Below, in pieces: positions 1 to 9,109 of a stretch of DNA of 64,000 bases (position 1 is its first letter; every line of letters begins with the position of its first letter). Below the pieces are notes generated by a model. The model was given only the letters and a program-made list of their open reading frames with translations. It had not been told where the DNA came from and searched no databases. Origin of the DNA: Candidatus Accumulibacter appositus (GTDB taxonomy: Bacteria > Pseudomonadota > Gammaproteobacteria > Burkholderiales > Rhodocyclaceae); assembly GCA_000585055.1 (NCBI GenBank), contig JEMX01000067.1, forward strand, positions 1 to 64,000, given 5' to 3'. Position numbers and translations under genes: made by a program.

Positions 1-15
1 CGAAAGAAGTTCCGG

Positions 16-91
16 GTCCCCATCGTCTAGAGGCCTAGGACACTACCCTTTCACGGTAGGTACCGGGGTTCGAATCCCCGTGGGGATGCCA
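16..91 (+). tRNA. tRNA-Glu (anticodon TTC)
   Basis: This is a complete cloverleaf of 76 nt with an encoded CCA end. The 7-bp acceptor stem (GTCCCCA with TGGGGAT) begins with a G-U pair. The anticodon stem CTACC/GGTAG encloses the loop CTTTCAC, which places TTC at the anticodon (positions 50-52). The T-arm carries the standard GGTTCGAATCC. Discriminator G is followed by CCA. It charges glutamate and reads GAA/GAG codons. The upstream neighbour lies outside the window. Confidence 0.97.
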
Positions 92-504
92 GTTTCGGCG
101 CACGCCGCCGAGCTGGTGAGCTCGCGACTCCCTGTCGCAAGTTCGACGTGGCCAGGCGGCAGCTTGTGCACGTGCTGTCTGCGTTTCCCTTCCCCTGCTG
201 TTTGTTGCCGTGCTGGCGATGTTGCCTTGCCGGTGCGATCCTCGGCAAATGGCGCTCGCCATGTGCGTCGGCGTCTATAATGCCGTCGCCGACAGCTGCG
301 CTCGGAGAGCAAGCGACGACGCGATGTGCCAGCTGCCAGGAATTGTGCGCGCCGCTTGCTGTCTCTCACAACGGCCGCTCCTGCCATGTTCACGCGCGCA
401 AGGTGTGGCGGGAAATGTTGCGCGGCCCGTGCGCTTCCCCGCCTCCTTGCTTCCCCGATTATCAGCTGCGCTGCCAAGCGCGGCGCTCAGAAACGGAGTC
501 CCCC
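92..504. other. Intergenic region before bfr
   Basis: This 413-nt gap has no convincing gene. Open frames on both strands run through it, but they have no recognisable protein similarity and no ribosome-binding sites, and one is simply an upstream extension of bfr. A TATAAT hexamer at 276-281 could be a -10 element for bfr, with no good -35 partner. No clear Fur box was seen. Confidence 0.5.
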
Positions 505-981
505 ATGAAAGGTGACAAAACAGTCATTCAGCTGCTCAACAAACAGTTGGCCAACGAGCTTGCCGCGATCAACCAGTATTTCCTGCACGCCCGGATGTAC
601 AAGAACTGGGGTTTCAACGCCCTCGGCAAGCACGAATACGAGGAGTCGATCGAAGAAATGCAGCACGCCGACAAGATCATTGAACGTCTGCTGTTTCTCG
701 ACGGCCTGCCCAAGATGGAGGTGCCAAAGCTGTCAATCGGTACCAATGTCCCCGAGTGCCTGAGCGGCGACCTCAAGCTCGAGCGCGGTGCGCACGCCGA
801 CCTCATCGTCGGAGTAGGCCATTGCGAGTCGGTTAAGGACTACGTCTCCCGCGACTTGCTGCAGGAGATCCTCAACGACACCGAGGAACACCTTGACTAC
901 CTCGAAACCCAGCTCGACCTGATCGACAAGGTCGGTTTGCAGAACTACCTGCAAACACAGATGGGGGTGTCAGGGGACTGA
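505..981 (+). CDS. bfr: Bacterioferritin (haem-binding type subunit)
   Basis: A 158-aa ferritin-like four-helix subunit of the 24-mer iron-storage shell, which stores iron as a ferric mineral in the cytoplasm. The ATG at 505 gives the canonical MKGDK start; the frame is open further upstream but that part has no family similarity. E18, E51, H54 and E92 (E94 in E. coli numbering) of the di-iron site are present, and Met52 is the haem ligand. The position matching E127 is Thr125 in the run NDTEEH, while the following His (H128) is kept. The ferroxidase centre may therefore be incomplete, as in the alpha-type subunits of two-subunit bacterioferritins. Family assignment is certain; the functional effect of Thr125 is inference. 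Confidence 0.96.
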   Translation: MKGDKTVIQLLNKQLANELAAINQYFLHARMYKNWGFNALGKHEYEESIEEMQHADKIIERLLFLDGLPKMEVPKLSIGTNVPECLSGDLKLERGAHADLIVGVGHCESVKDYVSRDLLQEILNDTEEHLDYLETQLDLIDKVGLQNYLQTQMGVSGD

Positions 982-1066
982 TCGTCAGCTGACCGTACGA
1001 GGGGTGGCCAAGCAAGGGTCGGCGCGTCGGCTCGGCAGGGAGCCTCGCTTGCCAGCTGCGATCCGG

Positions 1067-1519
1067 CTACTCCGGCTGCCGCGAATCCAGGCTGATCGTC
1101 ACCGGACCATCGTTGACCAGATGAACCTGCATGTCGGCGCCGAAGATGCCGGTGGCTACCCGCCGTCCCAGGTTCGCTTCGAGGCGCAGGACAAAGCGTT
1201 CGAAGAGGCCCTTCGCCAATTCCGGCGCCGCCGCTCGACTCCAGGACGGGCGGTTGCCTTTCCGGGTCGATGCAAAGAGGGTGAACTGGCTGACCGCCAG
1301 CAGTTCGCCGTCGGCATCGACGACGCTGCGGTTCATCACCCCGGCAGCGTCGGCAAAGATGCGTAGCCTGGTCAGTTTGGCGGCCATCCAGTCGAGGTCG
1401 GCGTCGGCATCAGAGGCCTCGAATCCGGCGAGGACCAGCAGACCCGCGCCGATGCTGCCGCTGATCCCGCCGTCGACTTCGACCCGTGCTGCTGCGACGC
1501 GCTGGACGACGACCCTCAT
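1067..1519 (-). CDS. dtd: D-aminoacyl-tRNA deacylase
   Basis: A 150-aa Dtd-family enzyme that hydrolyses D-amino acids (and mischarged glycine) from tRNA in the cytoplasm. Both signature motifs are visible: SQFTL at about 77-81, and the Gly-cisPro segment NDGPVT at about 136-141 that excludes L-aminoacyl substrates. Length is typical for the family. The start MRVVVQRV is the usual N-terminus. It follows the CDF transporter with a 6-nt gap on the same strand, so the two genes are probably co-transcribed. Confidence 0.96.
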   Translation of the reverse strand: MRVVVQRVAAARVEVDGGISGSIGAGLLVLAGFEASDADADLDWMAAKLTRLRIFADAAGVMNRSVVDADGELLAVSQFTLFASTRKGNRPSWSRAAAPELAKGLFERFVLRLEANLGRRVATGIFGADMQVHLVNDGPVTISLDSRQPE

Positions 1520-1525
1520 GACTTC

Positions 1526-2554
1526 TCAGCTTTCCGGCACGCCGCGTTGCTCGCCGGGCGCCAACCAGCGGACCGCATTGTGCAGGGGTTCCGGCTGCAG
1601 CGTGACGTGCCTGATCCCTTGCTCGGAGAGAACCTGCCGACTGGCGGCAAGGACTGCCGGCCAGTGCGCCAGCGATTCGACGACCAGATGCGCCGACAGG
1701 GCGATACGGTTCGAAGAGAGGGTCCAGATGTGCAGATCGTGCACCGAGGCAACGCCCGGCACGCCGGCCAGCTGGCGGCCGACCTGCTCGGTGGACAGGC
1801 TCACCGGGACGCCTTCCATCAGCGCCTGCAAGACCTCGCGCAGCAGGCGCAGGCTGGAGACCAGCATCAGCGCGCAGATCAGCAGCGAAAGCAGTGGGTC
1901 GACGGTCATCCAGCCGGTCCACATGATCACCGCCCCGGAGACCAGCGCGGCCACCGAACCGAGCAGGTCGCCGAGGACGTGCAGTAGGGCCCCACGGGTA
2001 TTCATCGTCTGCTCGCCATGCATCAGCAACCAGGCGACACCGATGTTGAGCACCAAGCCAATCGCCGCGACGATGGTTACCGCTTCACCGTTGACCACCC
2101 CAGGTTCGAGAAAGCGGCGCACCGCCATCACTGAAATGCCGACCACCACCGCGACCATGAACACCACGTTGGCCAGTGCCGCCAGTGTTTCCACACGGCC
2201 GTAGCCGTAGGTGTGGTGTTGCGTCGGCGGGCGTTTCGAGAGCCACGCGGCAAAGGCAGCGAGGGCCAGCGAGGCGCTGTCGGTGACCATGTGTCCGGCA
2301 TCGCCGAGCAGTGCCAGCGATCCTGACCAGAAGCCGGTGACCGCCTCGACGGCGGCAAAGCCGAGGGTCAGCACCAGCGCCCAGATCAGGCGTGGGCCGG
2401 CGTCTGCGTGGTGATGGTGGTGATGTGCGTGGCCATCGTGATCACCAGGTGTGCGATGCTCGTGTCCGGCGTGGCCGGTCGCGTGCGAATCGTGGTCGTG
2501 GTGGTCGTGGTGGTCGTGGTGATCGTCGCGATCGTGTGGATGGTGTCCGCTCAT
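1526..2554 (-). CDS. Cation diffusion facilitator (Zn2+ type, CzcD/ZitB-like)
   Basis: A 342-aa inner-membrane metal/proton antiporter exporting zinc or similar divalent cations. Residues 1-50 form a very His/Asp-rich cytoplasmic tail (runs such as HHDHHDHHDHD and HHHHHH), followed by about six transmembrane helices and a C-terminal domain (about residues 255-340) with the dimerisation fold. The metal site is HxxxD in helix II (H88/D92) and HxxxD in helix V (H192/D196), the pattern of zinc-selective members. It is first in a two-gene unit with dtd. No metal-sensing regulator is adjacent. Confidence 0.93.
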   Translation of the reverse strand: MSGHHPHDRDDHHDHHDHHDHDSHATGHAGHEHRTPGDHDGHAHHHHHHADAGPRLIWALVLTLGFAAVEAVTGFWSGSLALLGDAGHMVTDSASLALAAFAAWLSKRPPTQHHTYGYGRVETLAALANVVFMVAVVVGISVMAVRRFLEPGVVNGEAVTIVAAIGLVLNIGVAWLLMHGEQTMNTRGALLHVLGDLLGSVAALVSGAVIMWTGWMTVDPLLSLLICALMLVSSLRLLREVLQALMEGVPVSLSTEQVGRQLAGVPGVASVHDLHIWTLSSNRIALSAHLVVESLAHWPAVLAASRQVLSEQGIRHVTLQPEPLHNAVRWLAPGEQRGVPES

Positions 2555-2713
2555 GGTGCCGGCATTCTAGCCGATATCACTTCAGGGATGCGGGCGGGAG
2601 AGTGGCCGCGACCAAGGCTCCGAGCGGCAAGGTGAAGCTCGAGCAGGTACCGGGCGAAGGGCAGTATTCCGCGTCGCCAAGCGGCAGTTGTCAAGATGCT
2701 CGAAGGAAGAGAA

Positions 2714-3379
2714 ATGCGGGTATTACTGGTTGAAGACGATGCAATGATCGGCAATGCCGTTCTTGCCGCCTTGAAGGATGCTTCTTACGCTGTGGACTGG
2801 CTACGCAACGGGCAGACGGCGATCAACACCATGGCCAGTCAAAGCTATGATCTGGTGCTTTTGGATCTTGGCTTGCCGGGTAAGGACGGGCTGCAGGTGC
2901 TCAGCAGCATCCGCAGCCAGGCAAACCCGGTGCCGGTCCTGATCATCACTGCTCGCGATGGCGTCGAGGACCGAATTCAGGGCCTGGATGGCGGCGCTGA
3001 TGACTACCTGCTCAAGCCTTTCGAGATGCGCGAATTGCTTGCTCGCATGCGGGCGGTGATGCGCCGCAAAGGTGGTGCGGCGGCGGCCGAGCTGAGTAAT
3101 GGTCTGGTCTCGCTTGATCCAGCGGCGCACAGCGCACGCGTCAAGGACGGCGAAGCGCTAACCCTTTCCAATCGAGAATTCGCGCTCCTGCAAGCGCTGC
3201 TGATTCGTCCCGGTGCCATCCTGTCGCGTAGCGAACTGGAGGACAGGATCTACGGTTGGGGTGAGGAAGTGGACAGCAATGCCGTCGAATTCCTGATCCA
3301 TGCGCTACGCAAGAAGCTCGGCAGTGAAGTCATCAAGAACATCAGGGGGGTTGGATGGATGGTCTCGAAAGGCGTCTGA
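2714..3379 (+). CDS. OmpR/PhoB-family response regulator (QseB/TctD-like)
   Basis: A 221-aa DNA-binding regulator. The receiver domain (about 1-112) contains the acidic pair EDD at 7-9, phospho-acceptor D51 in LLDLGLPG, and Lys in YLLKPFE. A winged-helix output domain (about 125-220) follows. Start ATG 2714 is preceded by GGAAGAG at good spacing; an in-frame codon at 2696 lacks one. The stop lies 25 nt inside the kinase gene, so the pair is translationally linked. The target genes are not evident. It resembles the regulator at 17034. Confidence 0.93.
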   Translation: MRVLLVEDDAMIGNAVLAALKDASYAVDWLRNGQTAINTMASQSYDLVLLDLGLPGKDGLQVLSSIRSQANPVPVLIITARDGVEDRIQGLDGGADDYLLKPFEMRELLARMRAVMRRKGGAAAAELSNGLVSLDPAAHSARVKDGEALTLSNREFALLQALLIRPGAILSRSELEDRIYGWGEEVDSNAVEFLIHALRKKLGSEVIKNIRGVGWMVSKGV

Positions 3380-4731
3380 GAGGGTCGCTGCAAAGCAAGC
3401 TGTCCGTCTGGCTGTCACTGACCATTCTCGGGGTGGCCGCGATCGCCGGCATCTTTGCTTTCTTTCTGGCGCACCATGAGGCCGAGGAGCTGCAGGACGA
3501 TGTGCTGCGTCAGCTTGCGTCGGTGTTTGTCCGCCAGCCCATGGAGCTGGCCACTCCGCCTGTGGAAGATCGTGGCAACGACGAAGTTCTTGATCGGGAG
3601 AATCGTGTTTTCGTGCAACGGCTCGCCGGCAGTTCCCCGATCGCCAGCGGTGTGTCTGCCGATCTGCCATTGGCACTGCCGGCAGATCTTGTCGACGGTT
3701 TGCAGACCGTCCGCATTGGCAATGAAAGCTATCGCATTTTGGTCCGGACTCTCGACAGTGGCGATCGTCTGGCCGTCGCGCAGGAAACGGAGGTCCGCGA
3801 CGAAATTGCGCGCGGCGGCGCGCTACTCACGCTGACGCCTTTCCTGATCCTGGTTCCGATCCTGCTGTTGGTGGTCGCCGTGATGGTTCGCAAAATATTT
3901 CGCCCGGTTACCGCGCTCGCCGATGAAATCGATCAGCGCCACGACGACGACTTGCACCCGATTGTCGCCGGAACTCTGCCCAGCGAAATTCTCCCCTTCG
4001 TTATGGCCATCAATCGGCTCTTGCGGCGCGTAGAAAAGTCGATGGATGCCCAGCGGCGTTTTGTCGGCGATGCGGCCCACGAGCTGCGTTCGCCGCTGAC
4101 TGCGCTCTCCTTGCAAGCCGAACGCCTTGCCGCAGCCGAAATGTCGGCCAAGGCCCAGGAGCGACTGCAGATCCTGCGCCAGGGTATCGAGCGTGGCGCA
4201 GCCTTGCTGGATCAGCTGCTGGCTTTGGCACGTGCCCAGTCAGCGGCCAACACCTCGCAAAGCAGGCTGTCGGTACAAGAGGTTTACCGGCGTGTGCTGG
4301 AAGACCTGATCCCCTTGGCCGAAGCGAAGGCAATCGATATCGGCGTCGCTAGCACCATCGACGCCGAAGTTAGCGTCAATGACTTTGACTTGATGACCCT
4401 CCTCAAGAACCTGGTGGGCAACGCGATTCGTTACACGCCGGCGGGTGGGCGGGTCGACTTGTCGGTGCTGGCTACCGCCAGTGAGACGACGCTGGTAATC
4501 GAAGATAGCGGTCCCGGCATTCCGGACGCGGAGCGAGAGCGCGTTTTCGATCCCTTCTATCGCGTCCTGGGCAGCAACGAGATTGGTTCCGGCCTCGGTC
4601 TGTCTATCGTTCGGGCTATTGCCATTCGTCTCGGCGCCACGCTGGCTCTCGGCTTTGCTGACCCGCAATCGTGTTCCGGTCTGCGGGTGACGGTGACTTT
4701 TCCGGCTGTAGCGAATCGCGGCTGCGAATGA
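3355..4731 (+). CDS. Two-component sensor histidine kinase
   Basis: A 458-aa inner-membrane kinase partnered with the regulator just upstream (25-nt overlap). Order: transmembrane helix at about 18-38, periplasmic sensor of about 115 residues, second helix at about 157-177, HAMP-like linker, HisKA domain with phospho-acceptor H242 in AAHELRSPL, and an HATPase domain with the N box (KNLVGNAIRYTP), G1 box (EDSGPGIP) and G2 box (GSGLGLSIV). Domain arrangement matches QseC/TctE-like kinases. The signal sensed cannot be inferred from the periplasmic part. Confidence 0.93.
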   Translation: MDGLERRLRGSLQSKLSVWLSLTILGVAAIAGIFAFFLAHHEAEELQDDVLRQLASVFVRQPMELATPPVEDRGNDEVLDRENRVFVQRLAGSSPIASGVSADLPLALPADLVDGLQTVRIGNESYRILVRTLDSGDRLAVAQETEVRDEIARGGALLTLTPFLILVPILLLVVAVMVRKIFRPVTALADEIDQRHDDDLHPIVAGTLPSEILPFVMAINRLLRRVEKSMDAQRRFVGDAAHELRSPLTALSLQAERLAAAEMSAKAQERLQILRQGIERGAALLDQLLALARAQSAANTSQSRLSVQEVYRRVLEDLIPLAEAKAIDIGVASTIDAEVSVNDFDLMTLLKNLVGNAIRYTPAGGRVDLSVLATASETTLVIEDSGPGIPDAERERVFDPFYRVLGSNEIGSGLGLSIVRAIAIRLGATLALGFADPQSCSGLRVTVTFPAVANRGCE

Positions 4732-4772
4732 TCCGTGCAGGCGCCGATGATGCCGTGGCGGTGAGTGGCCAC

Positions 4773-5681
4773 TCAATCGGGCCGCTTGTCTGCGCGCTTG
4801 ATCTCGAGGATCCGGGCGCGACCCTGTTCGGCGATCAGCAGATGCCCCGGAGCAAGTGACAGCACGCTCTGCGCCGAGCGCAAATGGCGCAGGATGACCT
4901 GCAGCGATCCGCTGCCATCGAGCAGCAACAGGCGTGCCAGGTGGGTCGCATCTTCGCTGACCCACAGGCCTTCCTCGTTGCACATCAGAAAACCCGGCGC
5001 GTTGAGTCCGCTCAGAAGCAGCTCGTCCCGTCCGTCGGAGCGCCAACGCTTGATCCATCCGTGTCCTTTTTCGGTGTAGTACAGCTGGCCATCAGGGCAA
5101 ACCGCGATTCCCTCTGCCTCGCGCAGACCATCGCGCAGTACTGCAAGCAGTTTGCTGACTGGGTCGAAACGAAGTAGACGGCCATCGCCGGCGCGATCTT
5201 CGATGACATAAAGAAACTCGCCATCGCTGGCCATCCCCTCGACGCTCGTGCCGGAAAACAGCGCCTCGCTCCGGCCAGCATGCATCCACAGCACCGGGTG
5301 ATCGCCGGCTTCCTGGCTGACGACCATGCCATCGTGCAGCGGCACCAGGCCATCAGGTTTCGAGAGGCCGGCAAGCAGCGGCGAGCGGCGGCCGTCGGCA
5401 GCGAGCGTGAATACGCTGCCACCCTGGTCCTTCAACTCCTGAGTTACGTAGAGAACGCCTTGGCGGTCTTTCGCCAGCGCACTGACGTAGGGGACGTCAT
5501 CGAGAAAGACGCGATACGACCAGCCCTTGGCCGCGGTAACCGGGTACAGGTGTTGCCACGCCAGGAAGCCCAGTCCCCCGATCAGCCCGAGCGCGGCGAT
5601 CAGCAGGAGGCGTGACTGCGGTGACAGCGCCTTTTTGAAGTGTTCGCGCAGCGGCGAAGAAAGCGGTGACGAAAGGCGCAT
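4773..5681 (-). CDS. Membrane-anchored beta-propeller protein (NHL/SMP-30-like)
   Basis: A 302-aa protein with a basic N-terminus, one transmembrane segment (about 24-42), and then repeated blade-like units: VSALAKDRQGVLYVTQ, KPDGLVPLHDGMVVSQE, VEGMASDGEFLYVIE, AEGIAVCPDGQLYYTE. These resemble NHL/SMP-30-type propellers, so the domain most likely sits in the periplasm. The enzymatic or binding role is unknown. It lies 39 nt downstream of the frameshifted methyltransferase on the same strand and converges with the kinase gene. Confidence 0.7.
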   Translation of the reverse strand: MRLSSPLSSPLREHFKKALSPQSRLLLIAALGLIGGLGFLAWQHLYPVTAAKGWSYRVFLDDVPYVSALAKDRQGVLYVTQELKDQGGSVFTLAADGRRSPLLAGLSKPDGLVPLHDGMVVSQEAGDHPVLWMHAGRSEALFSGTSVEGMASDGEFLYVIEDRAGDGRLLRFDPVSKLLAVLRDGLREAEGIAVCPDGQLYYTEKGHGWIKRWRSDGRDELLLSGLNAPGFLMCNEEGLWVSEDATHLARLLLLDGSGSLQVILRHLRSAQSVLSLAPGHLLIAEQGRARILEIKRADKRPD

Positions 5682-5720
5682 GGAGTTCCCGTGGTTTCGC
5701 TACAGACCTCTGGTCATTTT

Positions 5721-6364
5721 CTATCGAACTCGTTCGAAAAGAGCCAGGTGGAGAGTGTGAAGGAAAGGGCTGCGCGCAAAGTCCTTCATCAGGCGGAAGC
5801 CCTGCCTTCTGAATAGGTTTCTCCCTCGGCAAGCGGCGTTGTCGATTTCTGCGACTTGCGGCCACCGCAGCGCGCTCTGAGACGACGGGCGAAGGAGCTT
5901 GCCGAATAAGGGCTCGAATAGGAGATGACGACCTGGTTTCCGGCGACGCGACAGAGTTCGGAAACCGCTTTTTGCCGGATGTCCGACGTCGGGAAATGAT
6001 GAAACAGGCGAAAGCAGACAATGGTATCGAACTGTACATCAGCGTAGGTCATCTGTTCGATGTCCTGCTGCTCGAGCGGGCAATCAATACCGTTCCCGGC
6101 CAGGCTCTGGCGGGCGATCTGCGGCATGGCAACGGAATGATCGGCAGCGCTCATTTGATAGCCCCACCTGGCCAGATGGACGCTCACTCTGCCGCCGCCG
6201 CAAGGCAGGTCGAGCACCCGCTGGCTTTTCGGAAGAAGAAGGGCAGAGGCCTGGTCGAGCAAGGCCATCTCGGCGAACTGCTGCCTTGCGGGGCGATCCT
6301 TGTAAGCCAAGGTGGTGCGCACGTCGTACTTGGTCTTGCCGCGATAATCGATCACTGTTTGCAT
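5721..6364 (-). pseudogene. SAM-dependent methyltransferase, C-terminus frameshifted
   Basis: The N-terminal 180 or so codons encode a class I methyltransferase with SAM motif I VLDLPCGGGRV at 50-60, an acidic residue after motif II (AADHS), and a post-motif segment FDTIVCFRLFHHF. In this frame the protein ends at 191 aa (stop at 5789) with an atypical tail. A second frame, entered near 5816-5825, reads NLFRRQGFRLMKDFARSPFL and on to a stop at 5721-5723. That is the expected C-terminal extension for such enzymes. One missing base would restore about 214 aa. Either the gene is newly inactivated or this is an assembly error. The substrate is unknown. Confidence 0.75.
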
Positions 6365-6668
6365 GGGCTGGCCTCCGGGCTCGCTTAGCCGGGGGCGGGA
6401 GTTTGCGCTTGCCAGGAAGCGCTACCTGGAAAGCCGCGCTCCCCTTCGCCGGCGGAGGCGCATGTCTGGCAAGCTAGCGATCAAGACTTGGCCCAGCCTT
6501 CGCTGCCGATGGCCGCTGATTCGGGCAGGGTGCGTGCAGCCGGTCAGCTCGACGACCCGCGACTGTTTTCGCGGTCGCTGACGTTTACCCGAGGTGCCCG
6601 TTGGCGTACAGTGAGCGCCCGTTTCCTCAGCCAGAGGTGTTCGCAACGCCTACTGTCTGGCCATTGGC
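6365..6668. other. Intergenic region between divergent genes
   Basis: About 300 nt separate the methyltransferase (minus strand) from the EamA transporter (plus strand). It must contain promoters for both, but no consensus -35/-10 pair was convincing. The EamA start at 6669 lacks a visible Shine-Dalgarno sequence. No RNA gene or repeat was recognised. Confidence 0.4.
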
Positions 6669-7577
6669 ATGCCCTGCAAAAACTGGTCTTCCGAAACTCT
6701 CGGGGTCGCGCTGGCGATTCTCGCGGCCTTCGGCTTCTCGTTCAAGGCGATCCTCGTCAAGCTCGCGTACGCCGTGCCGCAGGCCGTGCCGGTCGACGCG
6801 ATCACCTTGCTCTCCCTGCGCATGAGCTTTGCCCTGCCCTTCTTCGCGGTCATCGCGGTGCACTCCAGTCGCGCGGCGCCGTCGCTGTCGCGCGGCGATT
6901 GGCTGATGTTGATCACGCTCGGTCTGCTGGGCTACTACGGGGCAAGCATTCTCGACTTCATCGGTCTCGGCTACATCAGCGCAGGTCTCGAGCGCCTGAT
7001 TCTGTTCACCTATCCGACGCTGACCGTGATGATCGGCGTGCTGTTCATGGGCAAGACCTTGCAGCGCCGCGAGATCGGCGCGCTGCTGCTGTCGTACGCG
7101 GGAATTGGCTTGGTTTTCTTCCATGACCTCGAGTTTTCGGGCGAGGCGCAGTCGGTACTCATCGGCTCGCTTTTCATCTTTGCTTCGTCGCTGGCCTATG
7201 CCTTCTATCTGGCGGGTAGCGGCAGCATGATCCAGCGCCTGGGTTCGGTGCGCTTTACGGCCCTGGCGATGCTGGTGTCGGTCCTGGCCACCGAGGCGCA
7301 TCTGCTTGTCACGCAGCCGCTGTCGGCATTGCTGCAGCCGCTGCCGGTCTATGCCTACGCGGCAGCGATGGCGCTTTTTTCGACGGTGCTGCCGGTTTTC
7401 CTGCAATCGGCGGCGATCCGCCGAATCGGCGCCAGCAAGTCGGTGATGATCGGAACCCTCGGCCCGATGCTGACCATCGTTTTCGCCTGGTTCTTGCTCG
7501 ATGAGCCGCTTTCCCTGGTGCAGTTGGCAGGCGCCGGACTGGTACTGGCAGGGGTGTGGCTGGTCTCACGACCTTGA
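6669..7577 (+). CDS. EamA/DMT-family permease
   Basis: A 302-aa polytopic membrane protein with two EamA repeats of about five helices each, giving roughly ten transmembrane segments. The second repeat ends in the usual pattern ...IGTLGPMLTIVFAWFLLDEPLSLVQLAG followed by a last helix. It belongs to the drug/metabolite transporter superfamily, exporters of amino acids, nucleosides or other metabolites; the substrate cannot be predicted. It is a single gene, with start uncertain because there is no clear ribosome-binding site before the ATG at 6669. Confidence 0.87.
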   Translation: MPCKNWSSETLGVALAILAAFGFSFKAILVKLAYAVPQAVPVDAITLLSLRMSFALPFFAVIAVHSSRAAPSLSRGDWLMLITLGLLGYYGASILDFIGLGYISAGLERLILFTYPTLTVMIGVLFMGKTLQRREIGALLLSYAGIGLVFFHDLEFSGEAQSVLIGSLFIFASSLAYAFYLAGSGSMIQRLGSVRFTALAMLVSVLATEAHLLVTQPLSALLQPLPVYAYAAAMALFSTVLPVFLQSAAIRRIGASKSVMIGTLGPMLTIVFAWFLLDEPLSLVQLAGAGLVLAGVWLVSRP

Positions 7578-7671
7578 GCTGATCCGGGCTCCGGGCATGT
7601 CGTAGCGATTGCGCGTGCGGTGAATGCTGCGGGTCTTGCGGGCTGGACCGCGTCGGCCGGCGCTTGCGCAA

Positions 7672-8871
7672 TCAGCGAACGATGCAGTTTTCCTTCAGGT
7701 AGGCGAGCGCTTGGCTGCCCGAAGCGTCGGCGGGGTCGACGAGGGCACTCTCCAGCTCCGGAAATATCTCGTTCCAGAGGGCCTCGAGGTCATCCTGCAT
7801 GGCGTAGGGGGCGAAAGCGCGGATGAAAGCCAGGGCCGGCTGGCGCTGCAGCCCCGCCTTCCGGATCTTGCCGATCAGTGTGCGCGCCGCGGCCTTGCTC
7901 AGTGCCGCCCTGGGTGGCGTATCGGCCGCCAGGCAGAGGAAGATGGTCAGCAGGGAATTGTCGTCTACCTTGCCAGCAGTGATTTTCTGCCAGTCCTGCG
8001 AGACGCCGGCGCTGAACTGGCTGGCTTCCTCGAGGCCGAAGTCGCGCAGGAAATACAGCGGCTCGAGCTCTGGAATCAGCTTGTTCATCGCTTGCGAGGC
8101 GTCGAGGATTCTCGGCAGATCGTCGTGTTCGAGCTTGTGCAGTTCTCTGCGGGCGACCTTCTGATAGGCTTCCGGCAGCAGCTTTAAAACCGCAGCGAGG
8201 CTCTTCCTACCTCTGCTGGCTATGCCGTTTTCGCGAAGCTCTGCCAGCAGGGCGACGAATTCGGCGGCATTGGGTAGTGACGCGGCCGTCCCGCCAGCGA
8301 GATGCAGGAGGAGGGCCGTGCGGATGATCGACTCGCTGGCGACGGTCGAAATGTCGTCGGCGGGGACGCCGAGCCTTTCGGCAAACCACAAGGCCGCGTC
8401 GATCGTCTGTTGGTAGTCCTGTCGTTCTGCGCGCGCCTGACGATAGTCAGCGCTGCTGCGCAGCGACCAGTCGGCCAGAAACGTCTTTTGGGACTGCTTG
8501 ATCATGATTCCGAAGGAGGCGTCTTCGGGCATCGCCCAGAGGCTTTTCAGCATTTCCGAGCCGCCTCGCGAATGCGACAGAAAAGTACCGTCACGCAGGG
8601 AGCATGCCGCTTTTTCAAGGTCCCCACCACTTTGTTCCTCGAGGAACAGACTGACCAGATTGACGATTCGTTCGCGGGCTTCGTCGATGTTCGGGCGCAG
8701 GTACTGGGTGCCGAAATACTCGGCGATCTGGAGCATGCCCTTCGGTCCGTCGTCGACAATGGCGGCGATCTTCTCGTCGGCCAGAATGCCGGCGCGGACG
8801 CCGAAAGCGAGCGCGCGCTCGAAGAAAGGTCGGTCATCAAAAACGGCAAGCTGGCGGTGGTCGTTGAGCAT
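7672..8871 (-). CDS. Conserved hypothetical protein, 399 aa
   Basis: A soluble, mostly alpha-helical protein without signal peptide or transmembrane segment, and not recognised as a known domain. It begins MLNDHRQLAVFDDRPFFERALAFG and has a mid-region of helices rich in Leu/Ala. The codon usage and length indicate a genuine gene. It lies downstream of three small uncharacterised genes on the same strand (9110-10679), separated from them by dispersed repeat copy A, so it may belong to that cluster. Function unknown. Confidence 0.7.
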   Translation of the reverse strand: MLNDHRQLAVFDDRPFFERALAFGVRAGILADEKIAAIVDDGPKGMLQIAEYFGTQYLRPNIDEARERIVNLVSLFLEEQSGGDLEKAACSLRDGTFLSHSRGGSEMLKSLWAMPEDASFGIMIKQSQKTFLADWSLRSSADYRQARAERQDYQQTIDAALWFAERLGVPADDISTVASESIIRTALLLHLAGGTAASLPNAAEFVALLAELRENGIASRGRKSLAAVLKLLPEAYQKVARRELHKLEHDDLPRILDASQAMNKLIPELEPLYFLRDFGLEEASQFSAGVSQDWQKITAGKVDDNSLLTIFLCLAADTPPRAALSKAAARTLIGKIRKAGLQRQPALAFIRAFAPYAMQDDLEALWNEIFPELESALVDPADASGSQALAYLKENCIVR

Positions 8872-8940
8872 GGTAGGTCAGTGGTCTGTTGCCAGGGTTG
8901 GTGCCTAACGGTCATGGCAGGTGGAGACACCGCAAACCAT

Positions 8941-9090
8941 GAAAGTCATGACCGTCGTCCTCTTCCCTTGCAGTGGGGATTCCGGCTTGCATGCCGGAAT
9001 CGTTCGTCGGGCAGGGAGCATGCTCCCTGAATTCCCCGCCTCACCCCGCAAGGAGAGAAGGGAGGTTGGCGAGTCGCGTACGCGACTTTC
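8941..9090. repeat. Dispersed intergenic repeat, copy A
   Basis: A 150-bp non-coding block bounded by GAAAGTC at its left end and the inverted GACTTTC at its right end. It opens with TCATGACCGT (8946), carries a 9-bp-stem hairpin (8978-8986 with 8993-9001), an 18-bp perfect palindrome at 9012-9029 centred on GCATGC, the shared core CAAGGAGAGAAGGG, and a terminal GAGTCGCGTACGCGACTTTC. Copies B (19266) and C (22420) share the same start, core and end. This looks like a MITE- or REP-like element. Confidence 0.75.
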
Positions 9091-9109
9091 ACGGTAAGGG
9101 CCTGCCGAA

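Noticed and set aside
16-91. tRNA-Glu as an integration site for a mobile island
   Set aside because: No integrase, direct repeat of the tRNA 3' end, or mobile gene was found downstream; the following genes are ordinary chromosomal genes.
148-504. 119-codon N-terminal extension of bacterioferritin
   Set aside because: The family starts at MKGDK (505); the extension has no similarity and no start signals.
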